Shown here: one piece after another, positions 1 to 9,094 of the stretch
Numbering within the stretch: the first letter of the stretch is position 1
How the letters are laid out: the number at the start of each line of letters is the position of its first letter
From: Chromatiales bacterium
GTDB taxonomy: Bacteria; Pseudomonadota; Gammaproteobacteria; Chromatiales; Chromatiaceae
NCBI GenBank assembly: GCA_024639625.1
Contig: JAHEIA010000039.1
Coordinates: 1 to 11,714 of the forward strand
DNA: 11,714 nt
Direction: 5' to 3'
The notes under the pieces: model-generated
The model's database searches: none
Told to the model about the DNA's origin: nothing
Seen by the model: the letters and a program-made list of their open reading frames with translations, nothing else
Position numbers and translations under genes: made by a program

Positions 1-288
1 TACTTTCGATGCCATCGGAACTTTACTCCAACGTAGATTGAAAACCTGGTGGTCAAGATAATTTTAGCGATCCCCTCAGGGTGGCCATGCAGCTCATGGG
101 ATCATTTCCGTCTCCTGCAGTTTGCAGATTATGTGCCAGAATCGGCTGGACCTCTAGTCCCAGAGCCTCAAGCGAGCTGTTTCGAGTTCTTAGCGTGCCC
201 CTGCACAGGCCCTAGAGCCGCATTCGGTGGGTTATGCTGCTCGCAACCCGGGCAGAAAGAGAGCTGACCGGGGCCCCTCTGCGCCGGA

Positions 289-308
289 TCCAGGGTAGAT
301 TCCCTGGA
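289..308. repeat. Inverted repeat (7-bp perfect stem, 6-nt loop)
   Basis: TCCAGGG at 289-295 pairs with CCCTGGA at 302-308 around the loop TAGATT. No T-rich run follows on either strand, so it is not a standard intrinsic terminator. It may be a transcript-end or stability hairpin, or chance. Confidence 0.35.
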
Positions 309-401
309 GAGCACCATAACAGTGCATCGCGGGTCGTCAGTGCACCATCTTAGATCGCACGGACGGGCCTGGAGTTGAATAGAGCGCGACGCAAAGCGGA
401 A

Positions 402-417
402 TCCGCGACCTCGCGGA
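402..417 (-). terminator. Possible hairpin downstream of tusA
   Basis: TCCGCGA at 402-408 and TCGCGGA at 411-417 form a GC-rich perfect inverted repeat 14 bases past the tusA stop codon. The central bases leave a very tight loop, so a shorter stem with a larger loop is more realistic. On the minus strand only a weak, interrupted T-rich stretch follows. The position suits the end of the tusA transcript, but the U-tract is poor. The core TCCGCGA also occurs inside tusA at 445-451. Confidence 0.3.
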
Positions 418-430
418 GCCGGCAAGTCAA

Positions 431-667
431 TCAGGGATCTTGCTCCGCGAGTCGCAGTACAACCGTATACTCGCCGCCTTTGGAAACGGTCTCAACCACT
501 TCGTGGCCATTGATCCGGCACCACATTGGAATATCGTTTAGGGCCCCAGGATCGGTACAGATCACGTCGACGAGCGTCCCCGGTGCGAGCGTCGCGACCT
601 GATCCTGAACCCGGATCACCGGCATCGGACATAGCAGGCGCCGAGCATCGATAACGATCCTGCTCAT
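431..667 (-). CDS. tusA: TusA-family sulfur carrier protein
   Basis: A 78-residue protein of the TusA/SirA/YeeD fold, matching the usual length of about 80. Near the N terminus it has the family hallmark CPMP (Cys13-Pro-Met-Pro), whose cysteine carries persulfide sulfur in known TusA proteins. The later stretch ending in DPGALNDIPMWC resembles the conserved DP...DIP.(F/W)C segment of TusA. It probably accepts sulfur from a cysteine desulfurase or rhodanese and passes it on. The start chosen is the ATG at 667, because it overlaps the stop of the upstream gene as ATGA (664-667), a typical translational-coupling junction, and the protein then begins just before the conserved core. A longer frame extends upstream but adds only residues that overlap the neighbour. 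Its partner is most likely the PP-loop enzyme encoded just upstream; involvement in dissimilatory sulfur oxidation is an alternative, since TusA paralogs also act there. The symbol is by family, as several paralogs may exist in the genome. Confidence 0.85.
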   Translation of the reverse strand: MSRIVIDARRLLCPMPVIRVQDQVATLAPGTLVDVICTDPGALNDIPMWCRINGHEVVETVSKGGEYTVVLRLAEQDP

Positions 668-1710
668 CGATACCAGCTTTCCGGGATCGCATCCGCCGGC
701 ATCGGCGAAACGGACGTCAGGCTGGCGTTTCCGTCGAGCCCTACTATCCGTAACTCTACCCGATCCGCTTGTCGACCCTGGCTGAAACGCGCAACTAGGC
801 GCGCACAAAGCTGCAGCTCATCGTCATCGACATCTCCATCGATCAGGGCGAGAGGACCCGCGTGGCTGACCGTCTGCAGATGAATAAACTGTTTCCGGTA
901 CCCCTCCAGGAACCGAACCTCCCCCTCTTCCCGGGCAATGATCAGCTTGAAACGCGGGCTGGGCCGCAGGTGTCGGCCGACTTTGAGCAACATGATGTCA
1001 TCCAGATCGTAGTTGCGGCTGCCCCGGTGTTCCCAGAGATCGGAGAGCTTGGCGGAGTATGCGGCATCGGTAAGGAAGCAGCAGCCTCCCGCAGGCTGAG
1101 CGTAGTCGGAAAAGCCGAATTCTCGGGCCAGCTGCATCTGCGGCTTACGGCTGCGTCCGTTGAATCCATAGAGTGCGCTTCTTGCAACCCAGCCTTCGCG
1201 TTCGGCCCGGGTTTCGGGGAGGTTCTTCGCGCTCAAGGGGCGCAGCAAAAGATCATCCGCACCCGACTCCTTTGCCACCACGGGCATTGTTTCCTTGCGT
1301 TGGGATTTCGGTCGCTGTCCCACCACTTCCCCGGTAACGATGAAATCGAATCCGTGTGCGAGCATCCATTGGTGGGCCTTGCGTATCATGAAGATCTTAC
1401 AATCGAGGCAAGGATTGAGATTCGCACCGAAGCCATATCTGGGATTGAACAGGACCTGCTTGTATTCGTCGACGATATCGACAATGTGCAAACGCATCCC
1501 CAACTGTTCCGCGACCCAGAGGGCGTTGTTACGTTGCGGCTTCGCACGATCTTGCTTACGGATGGCGTGCGTATGACCTTCGACACAGAATCCGGTAAAA
1601 AAATTGATCCCTTCGACGTGAACCCCCTGCTCCTGGACGACTCTTGCCGCGAGCATGGAATCCAGTCCGCCAGAGATCAGCGCAATGGCTTTTGCAGGAG
1701 TGTCTCGCAT
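664..1710 (-). CDS. MnmA-like PP-loop tRNA thiolation enzyme
   Basis: A 348-residue protein. Residues 8-18 hold the N-type ATP pyrophosphatase loop (SGGLDS, 13-18), which adenylates a tRNA base in MnmA and ThiI-type enzymes. NPCLDC (Cys101, Cys104) matches the MnmA catalytic-cysteine motif NPCxxC, and GGCCF (Cys210, Cys211) sits where MnmA has its second cysteine (G.CF). After residue 235 it departs from MnmA: instead of the expected C-terminal barrels there is a segment ([24 protein letters not shown]) that resembles NFACT-R-type RNA-binding domains; this assignment is from memory of the family. Relatives are often named tRNA (5-methylaminomethyl-2-thiouridylate)-methyltransferase, although the motifs indicate thiolation rather than methyl transfer. 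The coupled TusA gene supports persulfide delivery. The target nucleoside cannot be told from sequence. The gene starts at an ATG with a weak ribosome site and is divergent from glyQ. Confidence 0.75.
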   Translation of the reverse strand: MRDTPAKAIALISGGLDSMLAARVVQEQGVHVEGINFFTGFCVEGHTHAIRKQDRAKPQRNNALWVAEQLGMRLHIVDIVDEYKQVLFNPRYGFGANLNPCLDCKIFMIRKAHQWMLAHGFDFIVTGEVVGQRPKSQRKETMPVVAKESGADDLLLRPLSAKNLPETRAEREGWVARSALYGFNGRSRKPQMQLAREFGFSDYAQPAGGCCFLTDAAYSAKLSDLWEHRGSRNYDLDDIMLLKVGRHLRPSPRFKLIIAREEGEVRFLEGYRKQFIHLQTVSHAGPLALIDGDVDDDELQLCARLVARFSQGRQADRVELRIVGLDGNASLTSVSPMPADAIPESWYR

Positions 1711-1817
1711 GGATCGAAAGCTCTAACGGTCCGTTCCGAATCTTCGTTTATAACAGAAATGCAGCATGCAGGAAGCCGCCGAGCCTTCGCTTTGATGGTC
1801 AAACCGCCCCCTGCGGC

Positions 1818-1825
1818 TATATACT
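1818..1825 (+). promoter_or_regulatory. Possible -10 element upstream of glyQ
   Basis: TATATACT lies about 32 bases before the glyQ start in the 146-bp divergent intergenic region. A -35 box is not clear: TTGATG at 1792-1797 is too far from TATATA (20-bp spacer) and TGGTCA at 1796-1801 is a poor match. Position favours a promoter for the glyQ-plsC run; sequence support is modest. Confidence 0.3.
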
Positions 1826-1844
1826 TTTGCGCCCAGGTGCAAAC

Positions 1845-1849
1845 GAGGA
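1845..1849 (+). promoter_or_regulatory. Ribosome binding site fixing a TTG start for glyQ
   Basis: GAGGA ends 7 bases before the TTG at 1857. It is the only good Shine-Dalgarno match in front of a possible start that also gives a GlyQ of normal N-terminal length. The other in-frame TTG (1827) has no such site, and the only in-frame ATG upstream (1644) lies inside the divergent gene and would add 71 unrelated residues. Confidence 0.7.
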
Positions 1850-1856
1850 CCCTGCC

Positions 1857-2795
1857 TTGACATCGATACCGCCACTCGCGCGACGAGACACCCAGACCTT
1901 CCAGGGACTGATCTTAGCGCTGCAGGAATACTGGGCAAACCAGGGTTGTGTGTTGCTGCAGCCCTACGACATGGAGATGGGAGCCGGCACATTTCACTCA
2001 GCCACCTTCCTGCGCGCAATCGGCCCGGAACCTTGGAGTTGCGCCTACGTGCAGCCGTCGCGCCGGCCCACGGACGGGCGCTACGGCGAGAACCCCAACC
2101 GCTTGCAACACTACTATCAGTATCAGGTGGTATTGAAACCATCCCCTCTCGACATTCAGGAGCTTTACCTCGATTCGCTGCGCATGCTCGGGATCGATCC
2201 GTTGGTCCACGACATCCGGTTTGTGGAAGACAACTGGGAGTCACCTACTCTCGGTGCCTGGGGGCTGGGCTGGGAGGTTTGGCTCAATGGAATGGAAGTT
2301 ACCCAGTTCACCTATTTTCAACAGGTTGGGGGCCTCGACTGCCGGCCCGTAACCGGAGAGATCACCTACGGGTTGGAGCGTATCGCAATGTATCTGCAAG
2401 GGGTGGAGAGCGTCTTCGACCTAGTCTGGACCCATGGGCCCTATGGCCGGGTGACCTATCGGGACGTGTTCCACCAGAACGAAGTAGAGCAATCCGCGTA
2501 CAATTTCGAGCAGGCGGATATCCAGTCCCTGTTTGCCTGGTTCGACACTTGCGAGGGCGAGAGCAGGCGCTTAAACGACCTGGGTCTTCCGCTGCCCGCC
2601 TATGAACAGATGCTTAAGGCGTCGCATACCTTCAATCTCCTGGACGCGCGGCATGCGATCTCGGTCACCGAACGGCAAAGATACATCCTGCGGGTGCGCA
2701 CACTGGCGCGCGAGGTGTCTCGATCTTATTTCGAACGCCGTGAGGCGCTGGGATTTCCCATGCTGAAGTCTGAGAAGGAGGCAGCGCATGGCTGA
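1857..2795 (+). CDS. glyQ: Glycine--tRNA ligase alpha subunit
   Basis: A 312-residue alpha subunit of the bacterial alpha2beta2 glycyl-tRNA synthetase (E. coli GlyQ is about 303). It makes glycyl-adenylate and charges tRNA-Gly together with GlyS in the cytoplasm. The sequence opens with the family N terminus [18 protein letters not shown] (14-31). The class II motif 2 region spans [20 protein letters not shown] (63-82) and the motif 3 region is [16 protein letters not shown] (167-182). The start is taken as TTG because of the GAGGA site 7 bases upstream and because it leaves only about ten residues before the conserved TFQGL. A rare start codon may hold its output below that of glyS, which has a strong site. 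The 3' end overlaps glyS by 8 bases, so the subunits are probably translationally coupled. It is the first gene of the plus-strand run. Identity is certain; the start is likely. Confidence 0.96.
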   Translation: MTSIPPLARRDTQTFQGLILALQEYWANQGCVLLQPYDMEMGAGTFHSATFLRAIGPEPWSCAYVQPSRRPTDGRYGENPNRLQHYYQYQVVLKPSPLDIQELYLDSLRMLGIDPLVHDIRFVEDNWESPTLGAWGLGWEVWLNGMEVTQFTYFQQVGGLDCRPVTGEITYGLERIAMYLQGVESVFDLVWTHGPYGRVTYRDVFHQNEVEQSAYNFEQADIQSLFAWFDTCEGESRRLNDLGLPLPAYEQMLKASHTFNLLDARHAISVTERQRYILRVRTLAREVSRSYFERREALGFPMLKSEKEAAHG

Positions 2796-4857
2796 CTTCG
2801 CCGACTTGCTAGTCGAAATCGGTACGGAGGAACTCCCACCGAAGGCCCTGAATGAGCTTTCGATAGCCTTTCTCCAGGGACTCGAGCGCCAGTTGCGCCA
2901 ACAGCACCTGGAGTTCCGCGAACTGCGTCGCTACGCCACCCCTCGGCGCTTGTCGGTTCTTGTAAGCGACCTTGCACTGTCTCAGCCCGAACAACAGGTG
3001 GAAAGGAAAGGACCGGCATTGCGCGCCGCGTTTGACGCGGCCGGCAGCCCGACCAAGGCCGGGGAGGGGTTTGCTCGCTCCTGTGGTGTTCCTCTCGAGC
3101 AGATTGCGAAAGAAGAGACGGAAAAGGGCGCCTGGTTGGTGTTTCGCCAAAAGAAACCCGGCAAGCGCGCGGTAGAACTGCTACCGCGGATGGTGGAACA
3201 GGCCCTCGCTGAGCTTCCGATCCCGAAGCGCATGCGCTGGGGCGACCGTAGCGACGAGTTCGTGCGACCGGTGCACTGGGTCGTAGTCCTATTGGATAGT
3301 CAAGTGGTGCCCTGCCGGATCCTCGGCGTGGAGGCCGGAAACAGCACCCGAGGACACCGTTTTCACGCACCGGAGCCACTCCCGATCACAACGCCCGCAT
3401 CGTATGCCGAACTACTCGAGGGCGCGCGGGTCTTGGCGGATTTTGCGGATCGCCGGGACAGGATCCGAGTCGGGGTCGAGCGCCTGGCGGCCGAGGTCGG
3501 TGGGGTTGCGCTTATCGAAGCCGGTCTTCTCGATGAGGTCAGCGCACTCGTTGAGTGGCCGGTCCCTATGGCCGGTGAGTTCGATTCCGGCTTTCTCGAG
3601 GTTCCGAAGGAAGCGCTGATCAAGACCATGCAGGAGCATCAGAAGTACTTTCCGGTGGTAGATTCCGCCAGCGGAGAATTGCTTCCGCGCTTCATCGCGG
3701 TGGCCAATATCGAAAGCACGGATCCCGCGCAGATCAGGGCCGGAAACGAAAGGGTGATCCGCCCGCGTTTTAGCGATGCGGCTTTTTTTTGGCAACAGGA
3801 TCTAAAGCAACCCCTGATGGCGCGACGCGACGCGCTCGGATCGGTGGTCTTCCAGGAACGCTTGGGAAGTCTCCTGCAGAAGAGTGAGCGCGTGGCCGGT
3901 ATCGCAGCAGCGATAGCTCCGCAGCTTGGCCTCGATCCTGAACAAGCGGTGCGGGCCGCGCAGCTGAGCAAGTGCGATCTGCTGAGCCACATGGTGACCG
4001 AGTTCCCCGCGCTGCAGGGGATCATGGGCCGCTATTACGCACGCAAGAGCGGGGAAACCGAAATCGTAGCGGCCGCGCTCGAGGAACAGTATTTACCCCG
4101 GCATGCTGGAGACCATCTTCCGTCGACCGATTGCGGGCGGGTCATCGCGATCGCCGACAAACTCGACACCTTGGTCGGGATCTTCGCCATAGGCGGAAAA
4201 CCGACCGGAGAGAAAGACCCGTTCGGCTTGCGGCGGGCGGCGCTCGGCGTACTGCGAATCCTCATCGAGACCCCACTGAGCCTGGACCTAATTTCTTTGC
4301 TCAACGTCGCCGCAGAGCTGCACCAGGAAGTGGCGACTACGGACACCGTGCAGGACGTGTTCGCCTACATGATGGACAGGCTGAAAGGCTACTATGCCGA
4401 TCAAGGCTTCGCACCGGACACCGTCGACTCGGTATTGGCGCGCAGGCCCTCCCGGCCCAGTGATGGTGACCACCGTATCAGGGCGGTACATCAGTTTCGA
4501 ACACTGGCTGCCGCGGAAAGCCTCGCCGCGGCTAACAAGCGCATCCGCAACATCCTGCGCAAGGCAGAGCTGCAGATTCCGGCGACGTTGGATGCCAGTC
4601 TGCTGCAGGACACGGCGGAAAAGGGTTTGGCGCAACGCATCGGCGAGCAGGAACAAGTTGTGGAGCCCTTGTTTCGCGAAGGAAGATACGCCGACGCGCT
4701 AACCGAGCTTGCTTCTCTGCGGGAGCCAGTGGACCGGTTTTTCGACGAGGTTCTGGTGATGGCTGACGATCCTGCACTGCGGGCGAACCGGCTTGCGCTG
4801 CTCGCGTCTCTCGAGTCGCTGTTTCTCCGCGCTGCCGACCTTTCGCGGCTGCAATAG
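2788..4857 (+). CDS. glyS: Glycine--tRNA ligase beta subunit
   Basis: A 689-residue beta subunit, the same size as E. coli GlyS. It supplies tRNA-Gly recognition to the alpha subunit. Recognisable segments are the N-terminal [15 protein letters not shown] (7-21), HQKYFPV (284-290), [15 protein letters not shown] (325-339), the HD-like domain with [26 protein letters not shown] (393-418), and [27 protein letters not shown] (457-483). The last 130 or so residues are the helical DALR-type anticodon-binding region. The ATG at 2788 follows AAGGAGG (2775-2781) with 6 bases spacing, a near-ideal site, and overlaps the glyQ end. Full length with no frameshift; a run of eight T at 3783-3790 encodes part of the conserved AAFFW and is in frame. 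Confidence 0.97.
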   Translation: MADFADLLVEIGTEELPPKALNELSIAFLQGLERQLRQQHLEFRELRRYATPRRLSVLVSDLALSQPEQQVERKGPALRAAFDAAGSPTKAGEGFARSCGVPLEQIAKEETEKGAWLVFRQKKPGKRAVELLPRMVEQALAELPIPKRMRWGDRSDEFVRPVHWVVVLLDSQVVPCRILGVEAGNSTRGHRFHAPEPLPITTPASYAELLEGARVLADFADRRDRIRVGVERLAAEVGGVALIEAGLLDEVSALVEWPVPMAGEFDSGFLEVPKEALIKTMQEHQKYFPVVDSASGELLPRFIAVANIESTDPAQIRAGNERVIRPRFSDAAFFWQQDLKQPLMARRDALGSVVFQERLGSLLQKSERVAGIAAAIAPQLGLDPEQAVRAAQLSKCDLLSHMVTEFPALQGIMGRYYARKSGETEIVAAALEEQYLPRHAGDHLPSTDCGRVIAIADKLDTLVGIFAIGGKPTGEKDPFGLRRAALGVLRILIETPLSLDLISLLNVAAELHQEVATTDTVQDVFAYMMDRLKGYYADQGFAPDTVDSVLARRPSRPSDGDHRIRAVHQFRTLAAAESLAAANKRIRNILRKAELQIPATLDASLLQDTAEKGLAQRIGEQEQVVEPLFREGRYADALTELASLREPVDRFFDEVLVMADDPALRANRLALLASLESLFLRAADLSRLQ

Positions 4858-4870
4858 GGAGCAAGGATCC

Positions 4871-5209
4871 ATGAACCGAGACTCCTATCGAGACATGCTG
4901 GCTGCGGTTCAAGCATTTCACGATAAGCATCGATTCCGCGAGTCCGGGGGCGAAGAGATGACCTACCGGGTTGCCCTGATGGCGGAGGAGTTGGGAGAAA
5001 TCTCGGCCTGTGTTACCAAAGGAAAAAGTAAGGACTCACTATCGGAAGAAGTCGCAGACCTGCTGATACTGGTCATGGGGACCGCAATCGCTCAGGAGTT
5101 TGATCTCAATCATGCATTTTGGCAAAAAATAGAGCAATTAGAGCGCCGTCCCTCGCGCATGGTGAGCGGCCGTATCCGGGTATCGGAATTCCGCGGCGTG
5201 AAAGACTAA
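4871..5209 (+). CDS. MazG-like nucleotide pyrophosphohydrolase
   Basis: A 112-residue, mostly helical protein with the metal-binding pattern of all-alpha NTP pyrophosphatases: AEELGE (Glu39, Glu40, Glu43) followed by EEVAD (Glu60, Asp63), that is EExxE then ExxD. Enzymes of this kind cleave nucleoside triphosphates to monophosphate and pyrophosphate, often cleaning non-canonical or damaged nucleotides from the pool. At this size it is a single MazG-type domain rather than the two-domain MazG, and the substrate cannot be inferred. The ATG at 4871 is preceded by AGGGAG, 9 bases away, that overlaps the glyS stop region; the gap to glyS is 13 bases, so it is probably cotranscribed. The C-terminal tail (VSGRIRVSEFRGVKD) is basic and may be an extension for oligomer contacts. 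Confidence 0.8.
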   Translation: MNRDSYRDMLAAVQAFHDKHRFRESGGEEMTYRVALMAEELGEISACVTKGKSKDSLSEEVADLLILVMGTAIAQEFDLNHAFWQKIEQLERRPSRMVSGRIRVSEFRGVKD

Positions 5210-5235
5210 CCCTACGGAGAGCACCTCCCTAACCC

Positions 5236-5778
5236 ATGGAACTCGTTATTCTGGACCGCGACGGAGTGATCAATGAGGACTCCGACGAATACGTAAAGAC
5301 ACCGGCTGAATGGAAACCAATTTCCGGAAGTCTGGAAGCCATCTCGCGCCTGAATCAGGAGGGTTTTCGCGTGGTGGTTGCGAGCAACCAGTCCGGGATC
5401 GCCAGAGGCCTGTTCGATATCGACGCGCTGAACGCCATCCACGACAAGATGCATGCCGAGCTCAGCCGGCTGGGCGGTCACGTGGACGCGGTTTTCTTTT
5501 GCCCGCACGGACCGGACGATGGCTGCCGCTGTCGCAAACCCCTGCCGGGCCTACTCGAGGAGATCAGCGTTCGTTTTCGAATCGAGCTGACGAAGGTGCC
5601 GGTAATCGGTGACTCGCTGCGGGATCTCCTCGCGGCTCGAACTGTCGGCGCGACCCCGATACTGGTGCGTACCGGAAAGGGGCAGCGGACCTGGGAGCAG
5701 GAACAACAGGAACTTGCCGGCGTCGCCGTATTCCGCAACCTGGCCGAAGCGGTCGATGCGATTATTGAACAGCGGTAG
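5236..5778 (+). CDS. gmhB: D-glycero-beta-D-manno-heptose 1,7-bisphosphate 7-phosphatase
   Basis: A 180-residue HAD-superfamily phosphatase, typical for GmhB, which removes the 7-phosphate during ADP-heptose synthesis for the LPS inner core. The catalytic loop is LDRDGVIN (Asp7 nucleophile, Asp9 acid/base). Motif II is SNQSG (50-54), RKP (100-102) carries the motif III lysine, and IGDS (124-127, Asp126) with Asp130 binds magnesium. CPH plus CRC (Cys89, His91, Cys97, Cys99) form the structural zinc loop that marks GmhB and the related HisB phosphatase domain. Histidinol phosphatase is the main alternative, but the genomic neighbours match the gmhB-plsC pair seen near glyS in Pseudomonas. The start ATG at 5236 has only a distant site (ACGGAGA, 5214-5220), so initiation may be modest. 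Spacing is 26 bases from the MazG-like gene and 12 from plsC. Confidence 0.9.
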   Translation: MELVILDRDGVINEDSDEYVKTPAEWKPISGSLEAISRLNQEGFRVVVASNQSGIARGLFDIDALNAIHDKMHAELSRLGGHVDAVFFCPHGPDDGCRCRKPLPGLLEEISVRFRIELTKVPVIGDSLRDLLAARTVGATPILVRTGKGQRTWEQEQQELAGVAVFRNLAEAVDAIIEQR

Positions 5779-5790
5779 GAGCCATCAGAG

Positions 5791-6540
5791 ATGCTGTTAC
5801 TGCGTTCGCTCCTGTTTTTTCTCTGTCTGTTAGTAACAACCAGCCTTTTCGCACTGCCCATTGTAGTTCTCGGCTGGTTGCTTCCCTTCAGCGCAGTGTC
5901 GCGGATTGCCAACGCATGGGGGTTAACCAACGTAACCCTGCTCGGGTTCATCTGCAATCTCAGGTTCGAAATCCAAGGCTGGGAGAATCTCCCAAAAGGC
6001 AATTACATCGTCTGCGCTAAACACCAGTCCACCTGGGAGACCATCGCGCTGCGGGGGCTGTTGCCGCCGAATCAGACCTGGATCCTGAAGCGCGAACTGC
6101 TATGGATCCCGGTGTTCGGCTGGGCGCTGTTTCACTCGCAGCCGATTGCGATCGACCGCAAGGCGGGTCGCAATGCCGTAAAGCAGATCATTGAACAAGG
6201 AAGACGCTATTTGCAAATGGGACGCAATATCATTGTCTTCCCCGAAGGGACCCGTGTAGCTCCCGGGGAACGGAGAAAATACGGCATCGGCGGTGCGCTT
6301 CTAGCGCAAAAAACCGGTTACCCCGTTGTTCCGATCGCGCACAACGCGGGGGTATTCTGGCGTAGGCGGGGCATACTGAAGTATCCGGGGACAGTGCAAG
6401 TCGTCATCGGTCCACCCTTGGAATCTGCCACGCTGACTGCGAGCCAGCTCAATAGAGAAATCGAGGATTGGATCGAGTCTGCGGTGGCACGGCTTCCGGG
6501 CGAAAGAATGCCGAAAAGAAGACAAGGTACCTCGCCCTGA
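5791..6540 (+). CDS. plsC: 1-acyl-sn-glycerol-3-phosphate acyltransferase (PlsC family)
   Basis: A 249-residue membrane acyltransferase that would convert lysophosphatidate to phosphatidate at the inner membrane. A strongly hydrophobic N-terminal segment (about 4-31) is the membrane anchor. The four acyltransferase blocks are present: KHQSTWE (His78 to Glu83, an HX4E form of the usual HX4D), KRELLWIPVFGWA (100-112), FPEGTR (150-155) and VPIAHNAG (180-187). The C terminus is basic (RMPKRRQG). HX4E with the sequence HQSTWE is, as I recall, common in the PlsC paralog found next to gmhB in Pseudomonas-like genomes; that paralog need not be the housekeeping enzyme, so ornithine-lipid or lyso-lipid acylation is an alternative. 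The start ATG has AGGAG (5777-5781), 9 bases upstream and overlapping the gmhB stop. It is the last gene before the convergent junction with gyrB. Confidence 0.88.
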   Translation: MLLLRSLLFFLCLLVTTSLFALPIVVLGWLLPFSAVSRIANAWGLTNVTLLGFICNLRFEIQGWENLPKGNYIVCAKHQSTWETIALRGLLPPNQTWILKRELLWIPVFGWALFHSQPIAIDRKAGRNAVKQIIEQGRRYLQMGRNIIVFPEGTRVAPGERRKYGIGGALLAQKTGYPVVPIAHNAGVFWRRRGILKYPGTVQVVIGPPLESATLTASQLNREIEDWIESAVARLPGERMPKRRQGTSP

Positions 6541-6544
6541 GGTA
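6528..6544 (+). terminator. Hairpin over the plsC stop codon
   Basis: TACCTC at 6528-6533 pairs with GAGGTA at 6539-6544 around the 5-nt loop GCCCT, and the plsC stop lies in the hairpin. No T-run follows, so any termination here would be weak or need Rho. An overlapping alternative pairing is CTCGC (6531-6535) with GCGAG (6545-6549). Confidence 0.35.
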
Positions 6545-6561
6545 GCGAGACGTCACAATCC

Positions 6562-6573
6562 GCCAGCGCTGGC
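6562..6573. repeat. 12-bp perfect palindrome in the plsC/gyrB convergent gap
   Basis: GCCAGCGCTGGC is self-complementary over 12 bases and sits mid-way in the 88-bp gap between the two convergent stop codons. As a hairpin it would need to sacrifice the centre for a loop. With no T-run on either side it is not a good intrinsic terminator; it could be a protein site or chance. Confidence 0.35.
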
Positions 6574-6628
6574 CGGTAGGTAAGGCAGGATCCATCGCGG
6601 TGCGTAGCGACAACAAACAGTCCTCGAG

Positions 6629-9094
<2,466 letters not shown>

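Larger units (their letters stand above)
1..430. other. Gene-free segment downstream of tusA
   Basis: I see no convincing gene in this stretch. Short open frames exist on both strands, but their translations have no recognisable motif and look like chance frames. No tRNA or rRNA pattern was seen. It holds a few inverted repeats, the best being a 7-bp stem at 289-308 and a GC-rich stem at 402-417, plus the 8-base palindrome GGGGCCCC at 270-277. It could be spacer or the end of a decayed gene; the sequence does not decide. Confidence 0.55.

Noticed and set aside
77..86. CAGGGTGGCC shared between 77-86 and 10751-10760 as a dispersed repeat
   Set aside because: A single 10-base match between two regions of this size is expected by chance and does not extend.
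168..425. Minus-strand 85-codon frame just after tusA
   Set aside because: No motif, no clear ribosome site, random-looking composition.
862..1860. Long plus-strand open frame of 332 codons opposite the MnmA-like gene
   Set aside because: It is an antisense shadow of the PP-loop gene, with no motif of its own; the minus-strand protein has clear catalytic motifs.
3783..3790. Run of eight T in glyS as a phase-variable or frameshifting tract
   Set aside because: It encodes the conserved AAFFW in frame, and an essential synthetase subunit is an unlikely contingency gene. No alternate frame product is evident.
5474..5489. CACGTG core in gmhB as a third parS site
   Set aside because: Only the central bases match; the flanking arms do not follow TGTTC...GAACA.
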